A stretch of 64,000 nucleotides of DNA from Pyrenula massariospora (lineage: Eukaryota; Ascomycota; Eurotiomycetes; Pyrenulales; Pyrenulaceae), in NCBI GenBank assembly GCA_021030905.1, contig JAGFMI010000005.1:124001-188000 (forward strand). The letters run 5' to 3'. Positions 48,219 to 58,885 of the stretch are shown piece by piece (positions within the stretch are counted from its first letter, which is position 1; every line of letters starts with the position of its first letter). The position numbers and the translations under genes are program-made. The notes under the pieces are model-generated. The model made no database searches and was not told the DNA's origin. It saw nothing but the letters and a program-made list of their open reading frames with translations.

Positions 48219-49165
48219 GGTACACAGCTAAAATTGGTCAAAAATAAGATCGTGGCAGAAGGCTACAAGTAGACATGGCAGGCTTTTGGATATCTTTAAG
48301 CATTCAGAGTACGAGAGTCTTCAAGACTACCCACAGAGGCGCCAGATCGCCACTACATCTGACTGAACCTTGACTCACCGGCACTTGATATGCTTGAGCT
48401 CGAAGAAGTCGCCTTCGGGGCACATTTTTCCTGCTAGCAAAACGCCCACGATAAGTTGACAGACATCTAGGGGAGCCTGGACGCAGATGACAAACGTGGT
48501 TGGAGCTGGCCACCCTCGCAGAAATCTGCAGCGCACATTCTAGAAGGGAAAGCTTGTCATGCCCTGCAGATATCAAGCAGAGATCAGCCTATGCATGAGC
48601 TTGCGCAAGTGTGCTTGGAATTTCCCCAGTTAGCGTCTGCGTCGTTAGTCAGGCGACGCAGGCGGAGCAGAATTCCATGTCAGCCATTGGACATCAGCTG
48701 GGAGTGCGAGCAGGGAGTGAGGTGCACGTCAAGGGAGGCACGCAGGGTGTATGGCGGCAACTTGAGAAGAGAGGATGATAGCTCTGGGGACAGGTTGATC
48801 CTGACCGTAAGCGGCATTAAATTTGGCCGGGGCCGTGGTCTTGCCTAGGTACTGTCTGGGGACGTGGTGATTACTGAATACGAGAACTGATGGGACAGAG
48901 ATTGGTCATATATACACAGAGAGCTTCAGAACGCCCTGTAATTTGAAATTTGCTTTGATTTTTTCGTAGTTCTAGTAGGGTGATGGCTGCTTCTAAAGCT
49001 CGGTAGCCTATCAACCTTCGACAGATTCCTATCTTCGCACTTGTCTACTAAGGTTCCATCTCGATCTTAACATATCATGCGAATCGATGCCTCTAAAGTC
49101 TCAATCTGTTACCAATCTTTCCTTCATCCTACAGCTTCGGTTTCCTTTCTGTGAGTCAGAGCTTC
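48219..49165. other. Intergenic between the peroxidase and the ankyrin reading frames
   Basis: Short frames on both strands only. It should contain the peroxidase promoter and the 3' end of the ankyrin transcript. Confidence 0.45.
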
Positions 49166-51655
49166 CTACTTGACATGATTCTTCAACCGCCACTCAAGCG
49201 CATTCAAATCCCTCCTTTTCATCCTCCTACCATTATCAATCCACAAACTTAGATCCTCGGCATCCAACGATTTCTCCTCGTAAGTATCCTCGTCGTCTTC
49301 GTCACGCCCTCTGTTTAGCGGGGCAAACTTCCTGTCCCTACTATTTTGCCTAGCCAACCGCTTCGCAACCTCATTTGCATCGAAAAGGCTGACCAATTTC
49401 CGCTTGATCGGCGTGCCATTTTCATTCTTCTTAACCATTCTCATCAATCTCTCCAGGAGATCAAATGTTTGTGCTTGTCCGTTCCCACGGATCTTCTCAC
49501 CACCGTCTCCAATATCAATCCCGTCTTTGTGATCAACACTGCCTTCTCTTTTGATGAAGTTGCTTGGCTGTGTGTCTACCACTGAAAGGTGACATCCTAC
49601 TTCTCGTGGCACGCGTGGTGTCTGCTTCGCACGATGTGCAAGTTCAGACTTATCGACAATCTCAAACGCTGTCATACCTGTTGCGTTTTCCCACTCGAGG
49701 AGTCGTCGGTTAGTGTCTAAGAAAAGCTTCACGAGATCTGTTCTCCCCTTCCTCACAGCTGTATGCAAAGGATAATCTCCCGCACCATCCATGATCTCAA
49801 GTTCTTTACCTTGACTGAATTCGAGGACTGTTGCAAAAAATTCCAATTCACATGATGCGTCTGTGTGAAGCAAAAGGGAGAACGGTGTTGTCGCACCAGG
49901 ACCTATATCGTGCGCTCCTGACAGGGCGCAACGTTCGATGAATAGGGAGGAGAGGATACCTGGGTCGAGAAGAGAAAGGACCTCACGTAGGATGTTAGCG
50001 CGACTGCCCCAGGTCGACACGTTCTGAAGGATGATGTGGAGGAGGTTGCGCCCATGAGAATCACGGACAGCCTGATCCGCTCCAGCAGAAATGAGATATC
50101 TAGCAGCATCGTAGCGGCGAAGGTAGAGTGCAAGGGCCAAAGGTGTTCGTCTCTCAGGCAGGCTTTTGGTATCGAGAGACTCGGGGATGGCGTTTAGTAT
50201 GCATTTCAGAAGTGCTGTAGAGCCGTCCTTTTGGGGCTCGCTCGCCACCGCGACGTGGAGCGCAAGTTGGCGGTTCGAGTTGAGCCACTTGTCGAGTGCC
50301 TTGTCCATACCACCTCCTGACTGGCACAGAGCCGCGATGCGCTTATCACTTCTGTGTGCTTCTGCAAATTGCGTGTAGAGTCTCAAAGGTGCATTGCTGA
50401 GAAAGAAGTCAAGAGAGTCGATGTTGCCTTGAAAAGCCACAGAGAATAGGGGTGACTGTGTATCTTCCACAGGCCGATAGAACATCCCTCGTCCTGCGTC
50501 TGCCCAATCCTTACGCTTTTTGCCGTACACCGATAAGCCTTGGTAATATCTCGGCTTCTCTTGGAATTCCACACCAGACTGCGATACAAGAGACTGGAGA
50601 GGAATCCGAGCTCCAGTTTGCTTGATGATTTCGCGAATCATTTCGAGTCGACCAAGCTTTATCGCGAGATCGAACTCATCGTACCCAACGTTGTAGATTT
50701 TGGAGGTATTCTCATCGGCCTGCGCTCGGGTAATACTGCAACCTAGACCCAGTATGAACTTTAAAAGGGCAAGGTCGTTCCGGATGATGGCGAATCGGGC
50801 CAGAGAGTGACGGTTTCGATTGTCCTCGTTGCTTTGAACACGATTGAAATGGTCCTGGCTGTATTGTTTTTGCCATCCCCAGCAGCTTATGTCGATTTTG
50901 TTCTTTGGCTCGAAACTTGCTTTGGCAATATTTGAGGGTTTTTCGTAGAATCGCCATAATTGACAAGTCCAGCCCAGAAGGTCTGCAGGGGAAACGGGCG
51001 ACTTTACTTTCTCGGCCAAATTACCTACATCGGCAATTGTGAAGTCCTCGTCCACAAGTTGATTGTACACTTCTATACCAGCGTCACTAGACACAGAGGA
51101 ATCGTCGTCACCACTGTCAGCTGGCTGCAAGCGGTAGCGGATTCGGTCCACCTTATCTTCAGGTCTATATTGCAGGGTAGCAATGTCCATGACCGCCTTC
51201 GCACAATCCTTATGATCCCGTAGCACAGCAATCGAAAAAGGAGAGAAGCCACGGAGATCCTGCACTGCTACCTGCAAAGGTGTCCTGAGACCTTGTGGTG
51301 GTGACAAAGTCAATGATTTCACAGTCTCAACGTCTCCGTCCCAGGCTGCTTCAAGAAGCTTGAAGTAAGCGTCTTTCTTGGCTGGCGTAAGATCTGGAAT
51401 AAGGAAATTTTGGAATGTCTCGTATTCTTTCGTCTTCGAATTCGGACTGTTGCTGTAGGGGTTCGTGTGCGCTGTTCTGTCTTGTGGTGGCTTGTAGTCT
51501 GGATGCATTTCATAGAAAGTTTTTGCTCCTAAGTCTTTGATCGTTTTCTCGAATCCTTCTAATTCCTTAATAAAGCTTTGCACTTTAATGAGCTTCTCCT
51601 CAGCGCCGTTTTCCGGCCATTCTATTTCTAAAACTTCTTTTTCGTACTTCTTCAT
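49166..51655 (-). CDS. Ankyrin-repeat protein, downstream reading frame (829 aa)
   Basis: The frame starts at ATG 51655, which shares its last two bases with the TGA stop of the upstream ankyrin frame (ATGA overlap). It opens with a charged, helical N-terminus (MKKYEKEVLEIEWPENG, then KVQSFIKELEGFEKTIKDLG) that reads like the natural continuation of the upstream protein's last helix. Divergent ankyrin units follow across the middle, for example KLLEAAWDGDVETVKSL, RRYDAARYLISAGADQAV and GDYPLHTAVRKGRTDLVKLF. The C-terminal 150 residues are basic and polar with an acidic patch (DEDDEDTYEEKSLDAEDL). There is no signal peptide or membrane segment. I infer that this is the C-terminal half of one large scaffold protein, or a second protein made from the same mRNA. 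Confidence 0.82.
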   Translation of the reverse strand: MKKYEKEVLEIEWPENGAEEKLIKVQSFIKELEGFEKTIKDLGAKTFYEMHPDYKPPQDRTAHTNPYSNSPNSKTKEYETFQNFLIPDLTPAKKDAYFKLLEAAWDGDVETVKSLTLSPPQGLRTPLQVAVQDLRGFSPFSIAVLRDHKDCAKAVMDIATLQYRPEDKVDRIRYRLQPADSGDDDSSVSSDAGIEVYNQLVDEDFTIADVGNLAEKVKSPVSPADLLGWTCQLWRFYEKPSNIAKASFEPKNKIDISCWGWQKQYSQDHFNRVQSNEDNRNRHSLARFAIIRNDLALLKFILGLGCSITRAQADENTSKIYNVGYDEFDLAIKLGRLEMIREIIKQTGARIPLQSLVSQSGVEFQEKPRYYQGLSVYGKKRKDWADAGRGMFYRPVEDTQSPLFSVAFQGNIDSLDFFLSNAPLRLYTQFAEAHRSDKRIAALCQSGGGMDKALDKWLNSNRQLALHVAVASEPQKDGSTALLKCILNAIPESLDTKSLPERRTPLALALYLRRYDAARYLISAGADQAVRDSHGRNLLHIILQNVSTWGSRANILREVLSLLDPGILSSLFIERCALSGAHDIGPGATTPFSLLLHTDASCELEFFATVLEFSQGKELEIMDGAGDYPLHTAVRKGRTDLVKLFLDTNRRLLEWENATGMTAFEIVDKSELAHRAKQTPRVPREVGCHLSVVDTQPSNFIKREGSVDHKDGIDIGDGGEKIRGNGQAQTFDLLERLMRMVKKNENGTPIKRKLVSLFDANEVAKRLARQNSRDRKFAPLNRGRDEDDEDTYEEKSLDAEDLSLWIDNGRRMKRRDLNALEWRLKNHVK
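51652..51655 (-). other. ATGA stop/start overlap between ankyrin frames
   Basis: Reading on the minus strand, ...CTG TTA TGA ends the upstream frame, and the ATG formed by the last A of TTA and the following TG opens the downstream one, a -1 shift. The downstream frame is closed by a TGA only about 30 nt upstream, so the overlap is confined to this point. Confidence 0.9.
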
Positions 51656-54600
51656 AACAGATTCGAGACTTCCTTGGCTTCTTCAAGATCTCTATTGGCC
51701 AGCCAGTAACGGTATGAGCCTCGGGAGAGTCCTTGCAGATAGTGTTCGTCGTCTTGAAGCTTCGGTGGCGCGTCTGGAAGCTGCTTATCCGCCATGTGAA
51801 ATTCTCTCAGCGCCTTCAGCTTATTCTGCACAAGATCGAGGAAGGCCTCATCCTTTCCTTGTTGGTAATGAGCGTTGGTGTTTTCCACTCGTTGATGGCC
51901 TTCTTTAGTTAAAATGGCGGGATCGGCGCCCTTGAGAAGTAGCTGATGGGCAACAGACAGCTGTTCAGTAATGACTGCTTCCACTATGGGCTGTTGGACT
52001 TTCTGGGAGTACATCTTTCGAATCTCCTCAGGATTATCCGTGCTGTGCTCAAACTTTCGATGCAGAGCTCGAGCAAACGCTTCCTGCGAAATCGATGGCT
52101 CAGCTCCAAGCGAGAGCAATTTCCCCACGACCTGCGGCTTTTTGGCTCGTATCGCTGTTAGTAGCGGGGAATTGACCGAAGGAGAGTACATCCATCCGGT
52201 AACACTCAAATGATTGACAGCTGTTCTCGCAGCTGGACCGTCAAATTTGACCAGCAGATCCAAAACCTCCAAATTGCCCTCCGTGATAACGTAGTGAAGA
52301 GCAGATATCTCATCCATATCAGCCTGAGAACAAGAGGCTCCGAGCGCTAGCAGTGATTTGGTGGTCTCAAGTGCTTGCTGTGAGGAAAGGCGCATTGCTA
52401 TGACTAATGTCAAAATAGCGGCACGGGGATTTCGGTCGTACTCGTTGACCAATTTGATAGGAAGCATGACATCGGCACCAAAGTTTTCCACAAGTGTCTT
52501 AATAACTTCCACATGTCCACCCAATATTGCGAGATGAAGTGGGCTAACTGGATTATCCCATGCCAACACGTTAACATCGTACACATCAGGCTCATCCTCC
52601 ACGTCGTCAGGGATGGTAACGCCTTCCTCCTTCTTATCCCGTATACGAACGAAGGATCCTTCAGTCATACGGTCTGAAAGGCCTTCACTTTCGTCAGAGT
52701 CAATAAGATCTTGATCCATAAGATCAATTGATCCGTTCTCGTCGTCTTCTGATTCGTCCTCTTCGATATCGGCATCCTTTTCTCCAGCGTTCACGCCTTC
52801 TCGAATCTCTAAGTCGTGCCCGTCCTTTCGCTTCAGCTCGAGTCTTCGGGCAGCCTTGCGTTCTTCCTCCTTGCAATCCTCTTCTTCTTCATTTTGTTCA
52901 CTCTTTTTCAGGATCGCTTCTACAATTGAAGCATGACCTCGATGTGCAGCGATATGAAGCGCTGTGAAACCGTCATAAATTCGAGCAACAATACGTGCAC
53001 CGTGATCGATAAGGTATTGGACAATTTCGAGTGTGCTGCACATGGCGGCCAGCTGGAGAGGAGTTCGACCCGTATGATCTCTTCTATTTACGTCCGCGTC
53101 TTCCTGCTCGCACCAGTCTTGCACTCCTTCAAGATCACCATCTACAATAGCTTGGCATAGGCGAGTGGTGTTTCCGACAAATGCCATCTCTGTCCAGTCA
53201 TCGTCTGTTATTGGGTTGAAGCTTCCGATCGCCTGACGGCCGGGATCGTCCTTAATGAACTCAACATCACCATGGACGTAGATTTTGACTTCCTCCTCGG
53301 CCGCCGCCAAGTCCTCGTCTGTGGACGGCTTGGGGCAAAACCCACAACAGTCGCGAACGACGTCGTTAGCCGACCCGAAAAAGGCAGGGTGTCGATGCAG
53401 TGTTGTCTCCCTATCTTTTGGCCGGTTCCACTCAGCATTGAGAAGAAGGTCCTTCGTAAACAAAAGCTTCTCAATCTTCTTTGCGTTGTATTTCGGACCA
53501 TATGGGACCGTGAATGTATGATAGTTGGAAACCTCGTCTTCTTCTACCCACTCTGCAACATCGTCTGGCTGCTGATCCTTCACATTCCCAGGCAGCTGGT
53601 GATGAAATCGAGAAGTCCAAGGCAGTTCCGGTCGTCCGCGTTCAGCACGCCTCTTGGCGAGGTAGTCATCCCTGTCACTTGGGTGTGGTAATTTTTCCAA
53701 GACCAGGAGTCTGGCTAGGCCCATTACGCGCGAGAAAGACCGCTCAAAGATGGTGGGATCAATGCGAGATCGGTCGAGCAGTGGCCAGTAGGCTTCAAAC
53801 CCACGATGCGAGTACTTCGACAATCTGTTCTCGTATGATGGCGATCGGCGGCTTAAGTCAATGGTGTTAATTTGCGTCAAGAAAGCACCTATTGCCCTCG
53901 GTGTTGCCCACACCTGTGAACCGTCATAGACGACACTAGAGCAATCGACATCGAAGCCGGTGACAATTTCCGAGATGCTCTTATACAGGCGTAGGACAAT
54001 TTGAACGTGACGGATAGGGTACTGTGAAGCTATCGTAATGGCATTCTTTGTCCGGACAGTTGTAGTTTCGCTTAGGATACTGTCTCGAATCTTGGTCTCG
54101 ATTTGCTTAATTTTTTCGACTGCCTGCTTCTCGTCCAAGCCATAAATGAAAAGATCGACATCAGAGGCAGGAGCCAGCTTCTCGTGATAGTATGATCTGA
54201 GAACGTTAAAAAATCATAGGGACTCGTGGATGCGAATCATACCTCTGGGCCCGCTTGGACTTGTTGTGGGGATGCTCAACCGGCAGCAAAGCGGTGACGA
54301 CGGAACTCCCTGCGGCAACGACATTCGACCAATCAAGATCAACGAGAGAAGACTCGGAAAACACGTTGAAGTTGTTTTGGAAGTCTTTAAATGATTTCAC
54401 GGTTGCAGGAGACCCGTTCGCTTTCCGATCTTCGTCTGGAAGGGCTAGGAGGTATTTCTCCTTCTGGATTTCATTTTCTTTGGCAAGGTCGCGAGCCCGG
54501 ATTTTTAACGTGTTCTGATGTCCGTCGAATATTGGAACTGTGTTGACATATGGATTCTCAGTGGCAGGATTGTTGCGTTCTTGTGCAAAGATCTCTCGAA

Positions 54601-54715
54601 GCTTGCTTTCGTAGACTTTGTACGGTTGCAATGTTTCCTCAACCGACTTTCCTGACTGGTTGGCAAGGTAGTTTAGGAGGTCGGGCAATGCCGCTGGGAC
54701 GGAAGGAAGCTCCAT
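51652..54715 (-). CDS. Nucleotidyltransferase-like/ankyrin-repeat protein, upstream reading frame (1005 aa)
   Basis: Exons 54715-54243 and 54196-51652 are joined by a 46-nt intron (GTATGA...CTCAG). The spliced N-terminal region shows a polymerase-beta-type nucleotidyltransferase signature: Gly136-Ser-Ser in AGSSVVTALLP, then Asp170 and Asp172 in ASDVDLFIYGL. A likely third acidic strand is in GFDVDCSSVVYDG. The intron lies between the G-S motif and the DxD. The following region (ATPRAIGAF, RRSPSYENRLSKYSHRGFE, LDRSRIDPTIFERSF) is the linker I know from large fungal ankyrin proteins. Ankyrin repeats begin near residue 530 (HTGRTPLQLAAMCSTLEIV, then GFTALHIAAHRGHASIVEAI). A long acidic insert interrupts them. 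Function is unknown; a scaffold or signalling role is inferred. It ends in the ATGA overlap. Confidence 0.88.
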
Positions 54716-56456
54716 GACTCCAGTGTTGGAACAATACTAGAGCCTGATACGAGCAAACGAAATGCAAGTACGGAATATTACAGTAGAAATCTAAGTGACA
54801 ACTAGGTACCGGAGTACCTAATTGGCAGAGGTTGGTTGGTTGGATGCCTTACTCAAAGTTCTTCAAGACACGATCGCGACTGAGGACTTCAACTAAAGGT
54901 AGATGTCAAATGAAAAGGGCTCAAGAGTTGTTGAAGACTCTCGAGCCGTTTAATACTTTCGTTGCGAGAGAACGTTGCTAAGGAAAGACAAGGAAAGCAC
55001 GTTGCACGTGAAAGGGAATTTAGGCTCCAAGAGGTCGCGCGCCAATGGATGGAAGGCGCGTCTATTCGCGTTAGGCTTCATCTCGTCGCTGCCAATTGAT
55101 TTGCGACATGAAGGAGGTAGTGAAGCATTGGGTGGGGTCGTGCTTTCTTCGTGGGTTGTTGGACTCTGTTTTGTGTACCTAATGGAAGGCAGCCGAGGGA
55201 AGCCTGGCACTAAGTTCTCGAGAGTTAGAGTTCGGTGATTCCTTCCGCTTCTGGAGGCGACCAAGCCTAAGAAAAGGCAGCTGCCAGTGCCAAGACCGTT
55301 GCTTGGAAGGGGCTCCTGCTAAGAGTACCACGTAGAAAGGTCAAGAGGTTTATAATTGGAAGCTGAAAGAACTTTGTCCTCGACGGGAGTGAAAGTCGAC
55401 ACGGAAGGCCCCTTCGAGGACTTCGTGCGTTTCTTACACATTCAAAACTTGACCAAAATATCCAAGCCAACATCAACAGCGCGAGGTGCTCTATCCAGCT
55501 ACACTGTTTCAACAAAAATGCCATGTAGGGTACGACAGATTTAGAGTCTACGCCAAATTGCAACGACAGAGTTGTGAGTTGCAACTGCTTGCCGCCGTCG
55601 CTCTTCAATTGTCCACATTCACAACTTTCCCAGGTCCTACCCCAGCAATCTTGCAGAGTAACATATATTGGCAAGAAGAAGATACCATAATGTTCCAACT
55701 CGTTGCACTGAATGGTAGATTTTTAGCCCAAGCATATGAGGCATTATTTGCGGTCCTAGAGATCAACATACTTCGAAGCAGACAAAGCTCACAGGTTCGA
55801 GTTTCGAGCTGGCTTCTCATAATATCAATAGCATTCAGAGAGACCACAGAGGACGCGAGAGAGAGCGCGGTAAATGTAGCGGGCATTATGGTCAGTGCAG
55901 TGATGCACATATTGGTATAGTGTTCTGTTCTTCTGTGCCATGGAGGATTCTCTTTGACAAATGAGAATTTCAAAGAACTGTCTTCGTACAACACCGCGGA
56001 GATCTGATGATCGTGCAGGATCCAGGCAGTAAATAACCAAATATCCCAGAAAATCGATTCGATCTGGTTCATATCCTTTGAGGGGTTATCTGAAATGTCA
56101 TATAATTTAGCTTTTCCAGATCATGTTTGCATCCCACGGTCCCGGGGCCGTCTTTAGGATTGAGAGGACGCTAGTGCCTTCACAGTGAAGCTAGGCCCAA
56201 TTCCATGTCCGCAAGCACAACCGATGAGGCGGAATCCAATTGACCATTCTCCGGTCTCGTATCTCGCACGGTCTGGAAAGAGGCTCAGGCATGAAACACG
56301 CGAGATCCACGAGTGGCTCAGGTTCGAAGACAAAGTCTCTCGGAATATCATGCGTTGTGGGTACGTGTATGGGAGCAGTGATCCGTAAGCTGACAAGTTC
56401 AGCATTGGACATGTATAATTTGTTTAGACGACGAATTCCATGTTTCGTGCTCCGTA
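54716..56456. other. Intergenic, about 1.7 kb
   Basis: The proximal part is the ankyrin promoter. Two minus-strand frames (55267-55698 and 55605-56072) contain hydrophobic helices such as NMCITALTIMPATFTALSLA and LALLMLAWIFW, which could be remnants of a membrane protein. They cannot be joined into a model, and I call no gene. Confidence 0.35.
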
Positions 56457-57564
56457 TTATGGATCATCATCTTCCTTCCTCTTAGCGTTGTTTAATGGCA
56501 TGCTCTCCTCAGCTACGTCATCGTCATCTAGGTCATCTAACTCATAGCTGCCCGCATCAGCAATAGCAGCCTCTTCGTCATTCTTGTTCCGTGTCTCGTA
56601 ACGAGCAGCCAAGCTATCTCCATCTCTATGTGGTTCGCCGGCGTGCCTTGACGTGAGAGAAGGATAGTATCGTCGATAAGCAAAATAAGCCATTCCAACT
56701 CCGAGCAGGCTTCCAGAGGTAACATCAATAATGTCATGCCTGTAGTCCTCAAGCCGAGAGATTGCGATTAGTAGAGCACCCAGTAGCGGGGATACCGCAA
56801 TGAGCACAAAGAAGAGATTCGCCCGGGAACGGGGACGTAGGATTTGAAGGTGACCCGCTAGGAAGAAGGACAAGTATCCCAATCCGGAGAAAGAGAGAGA
56901 ACTATGACCGCTCGGAAAGCTTCGCCACCCATCGTGTAGAGTATGATGATCTGTCTCGGAGCACACTTCTATGCCAACTAAATGATCAGCTGGGGTTCCT
57001 TTTTTAGGCTTGCATCTATCAATTAGATCTGGTCTTGGCCTTCCCACGGCATTTTTGATGACATCTGTAAGAACGCCAGTCAAGGTGAGAGCAACGAGAA
57101 GACCAAGTACGGTAACATGGATTTTGTGAGGCGACGGGTTCTTTGAGAGAAGTAGTACCGTAAAACTTGCGAGAAGTGGCAGAGCGATAGACAGGATCAA
57201 AAGAGAGTATGGTGGAACATGCTCGTGTAAGGCATGTGGGTAGGCTTTTGCAGGGTCTGAGAGCTTGAAAAGGCGGTGGAATGGAGTGATGAAGGCTTCG
57301 ATCTGCAAATCTGCCATTAACTGCCGCGTATGGGCTGGGGATGTCATGAGGCATTGGGGCCGTTCGAAGCCCTGAGGCTTGACATAGAAGACAGACGTTC
57401 GAACTTACAAGAGCAAATGCAACAATGAGCAGTGCCACAGCAATATAGTCGGCAGCATAAGTCCGCCTCCAGAAGCGTGCTACCGCACCAAGAGCGCCAT
57501 GACGTTGAGAATATCGAGATGCACGCTGGAGGGTCTTGGGGAAGTCATTGTTCGGCATGTCCAA
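56457..57564 (-). CDS. PAP2-family lipid phosphate phosphatase (DPP1/LPP-like)
   Basis: Exons 57564-57409 and 57302-56457 join in phase to 333 residues through a 106-nt intron (GTAAGT...TGCAG). The three motifs of the PAP2 superfamily are complete: K135-x6-R142-P in KNAVGRPRP, the PSGH box with His185 in SFPSGHSS, and S234-R-x5-H241-x3-D245 in SRLEDYRHDIIDV. About six hydrophobic helices alternate with these, the first at YIAVALLIVAFAL. Such enzymes dephosphorylate diacylglycerol pyrophosphate, phosphatidate and lysophosphatidate at vacuolar, Golgi or plasma membranes. The C-terminal tail is hydrophilic and acidic (YELDDLDDDDVAEES). It is transcribed divergently from MED7 across about 300 bp. 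Confidence 0.93.
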
Positions 57565-57861
57565 CTGAAATCGTGGTTGTTCATGGCCTCAAGAGTGAAC
57601 GCAGCTGAAGAGCGTCTTTCTGTCGCCAGCAACGATACCAAAAACACTTGAGAAGACTACTTCTATGTGGTGAGTGAGGCGCAACTTCGGGTTCCAATGC
57701 GAGCTCCGGGAATAGGCGCCTCCGATTGGTCAGAGCTTCCACCTTGATTTGTAGAGCTCACAAGGACTATTGCTAGTTGGTGCATCCTCACGACTTGTTA
57801 AACTGTGATCATATTCTTCACCTGCCCTATACTCTTTTCTACTCTTCCTCGATACCCAGCA
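57565..57861. promoter_or_regulatory. Shared divergent promoter region (PAP2 phosphatase / MED7)
   Basis: The two start codons face away from each other across 297 bp, so both promoters must lie here or inside the leaders. I see no clear TATA box. A pyrimidine-rich stretch precedes the MED7 ATG. Confidence 0.5.
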
Positions 57862-58685
57862 ATGGCAGAACCGCCAACCCTCCCAAAAGCTCCATTCCCA
57901 TACCCTCCTCCATATTGGCAGCACTTCACAATTGAGAACGCAAAACGCCTCGAATCAATAAAGCAGGAACGGCAACCTACTCCTAGCAGTTCCAAACAGC
58001 CCCACCAATGGAAACCATCCGAACTCCGCACTCTTGAGCTGCCAACAGAACTCCGCTATCTAATTCCTCCACCCCCGCCCACCGAACCAACCTACCGTGT
58101 CTTCAATAACGATGTCCAAGTATGCCCGCCCTTTTCCATCTGCCTCTTCCGATTTTGACTGACGCTGTTTTTTCTTAGCTCGAGCTCTCCTTTCCTGCTC
58201 TCCCAACTCTGCCCTCCGAACACCCTCTTCCCAGTAACCCAGCGGTAACTCTTCACCTTCTCACCAAATCCTTACTCCTCAATTTCGGCGAGCTTACCAG
58301 CCTGCTTGCTACTGATCCGGCCTCTGCGCACGAAAAGACAGAAGACATACAAACGCTCTATTACCATGTCCATGATCTGATTAACCAGTACCGGCCACAT
58401 CAGGCAAGGGAGACATTGACAAGCATGATGGAGGAGCAGGTTAGGAGGGGTAGGAGGGAAATTGAAGAGTGTGATAGGATTATGGAAAAGGTAAACAGTC
58501 TGCTTGGAGAAGTAGGCGAGAACGCGGCGAAAGAATCTATACCTGATCATGAAGAGGCTAACAGACAGGCCAACGACGAGGATCAGGATGCAACTAAAAG
58601 AACCCACAGTAGTGCTCAGGGTAAGGAAAAGGATCAAGAGGCGCGGTGGCTATGGGGAAAGATCAATGAGCTTGGGAATGCTTGA
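57862..58685 (+). CDS. MED7: Mediator complex subunit 7
   Basis: Exons 57862-58119 and 58179-58685 join in phase over a 59-nt intron (GTATGC...CTTAG) to 254 residues. The N-terminus has the MED7 signature: Pro-rich PPYWQHFTIENAKRLESIK, then LELPTELRYLIPPPPP. Downstream, LHLLTKSLLLNFGELTSLLA and YYHVHDLINQYRPHQARETL form the conserved helical region. This ends in a charged coiled coil that pairs with MED21 in the Mediator middle module. It acts in the nucleus, linking regulators to RNA polymerase II. The C-terminal tail is polar and variable. The coding strand shifts from C-rich to G-rich near 58395. Confidence 0.95.
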
Positions 58686-58885
58686 GATCAGGTTCACTGG
58701 AAAATAGGGTTTGCGCGGATTTTGATGCTGCATTTGCCGAAGATACCCAATTTGCCATTGAAATGCTATATTTTGCCTTGAGTACGCCATTGTTCTATGT
58801 TGCCAAGAGCAACACAATGCTCGTCTAACCTATTCTATCGCCATTCTCGCCTTTCGTTAACGGCCAGTGTAGGTAGACAACGACG

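Noticed and set aside
55267-56072. Minus-strand hydrophobic frames resembling a membrane protein
   Set aside because: The two frames cannot be joined by credible splice sites and match no transporter motif.
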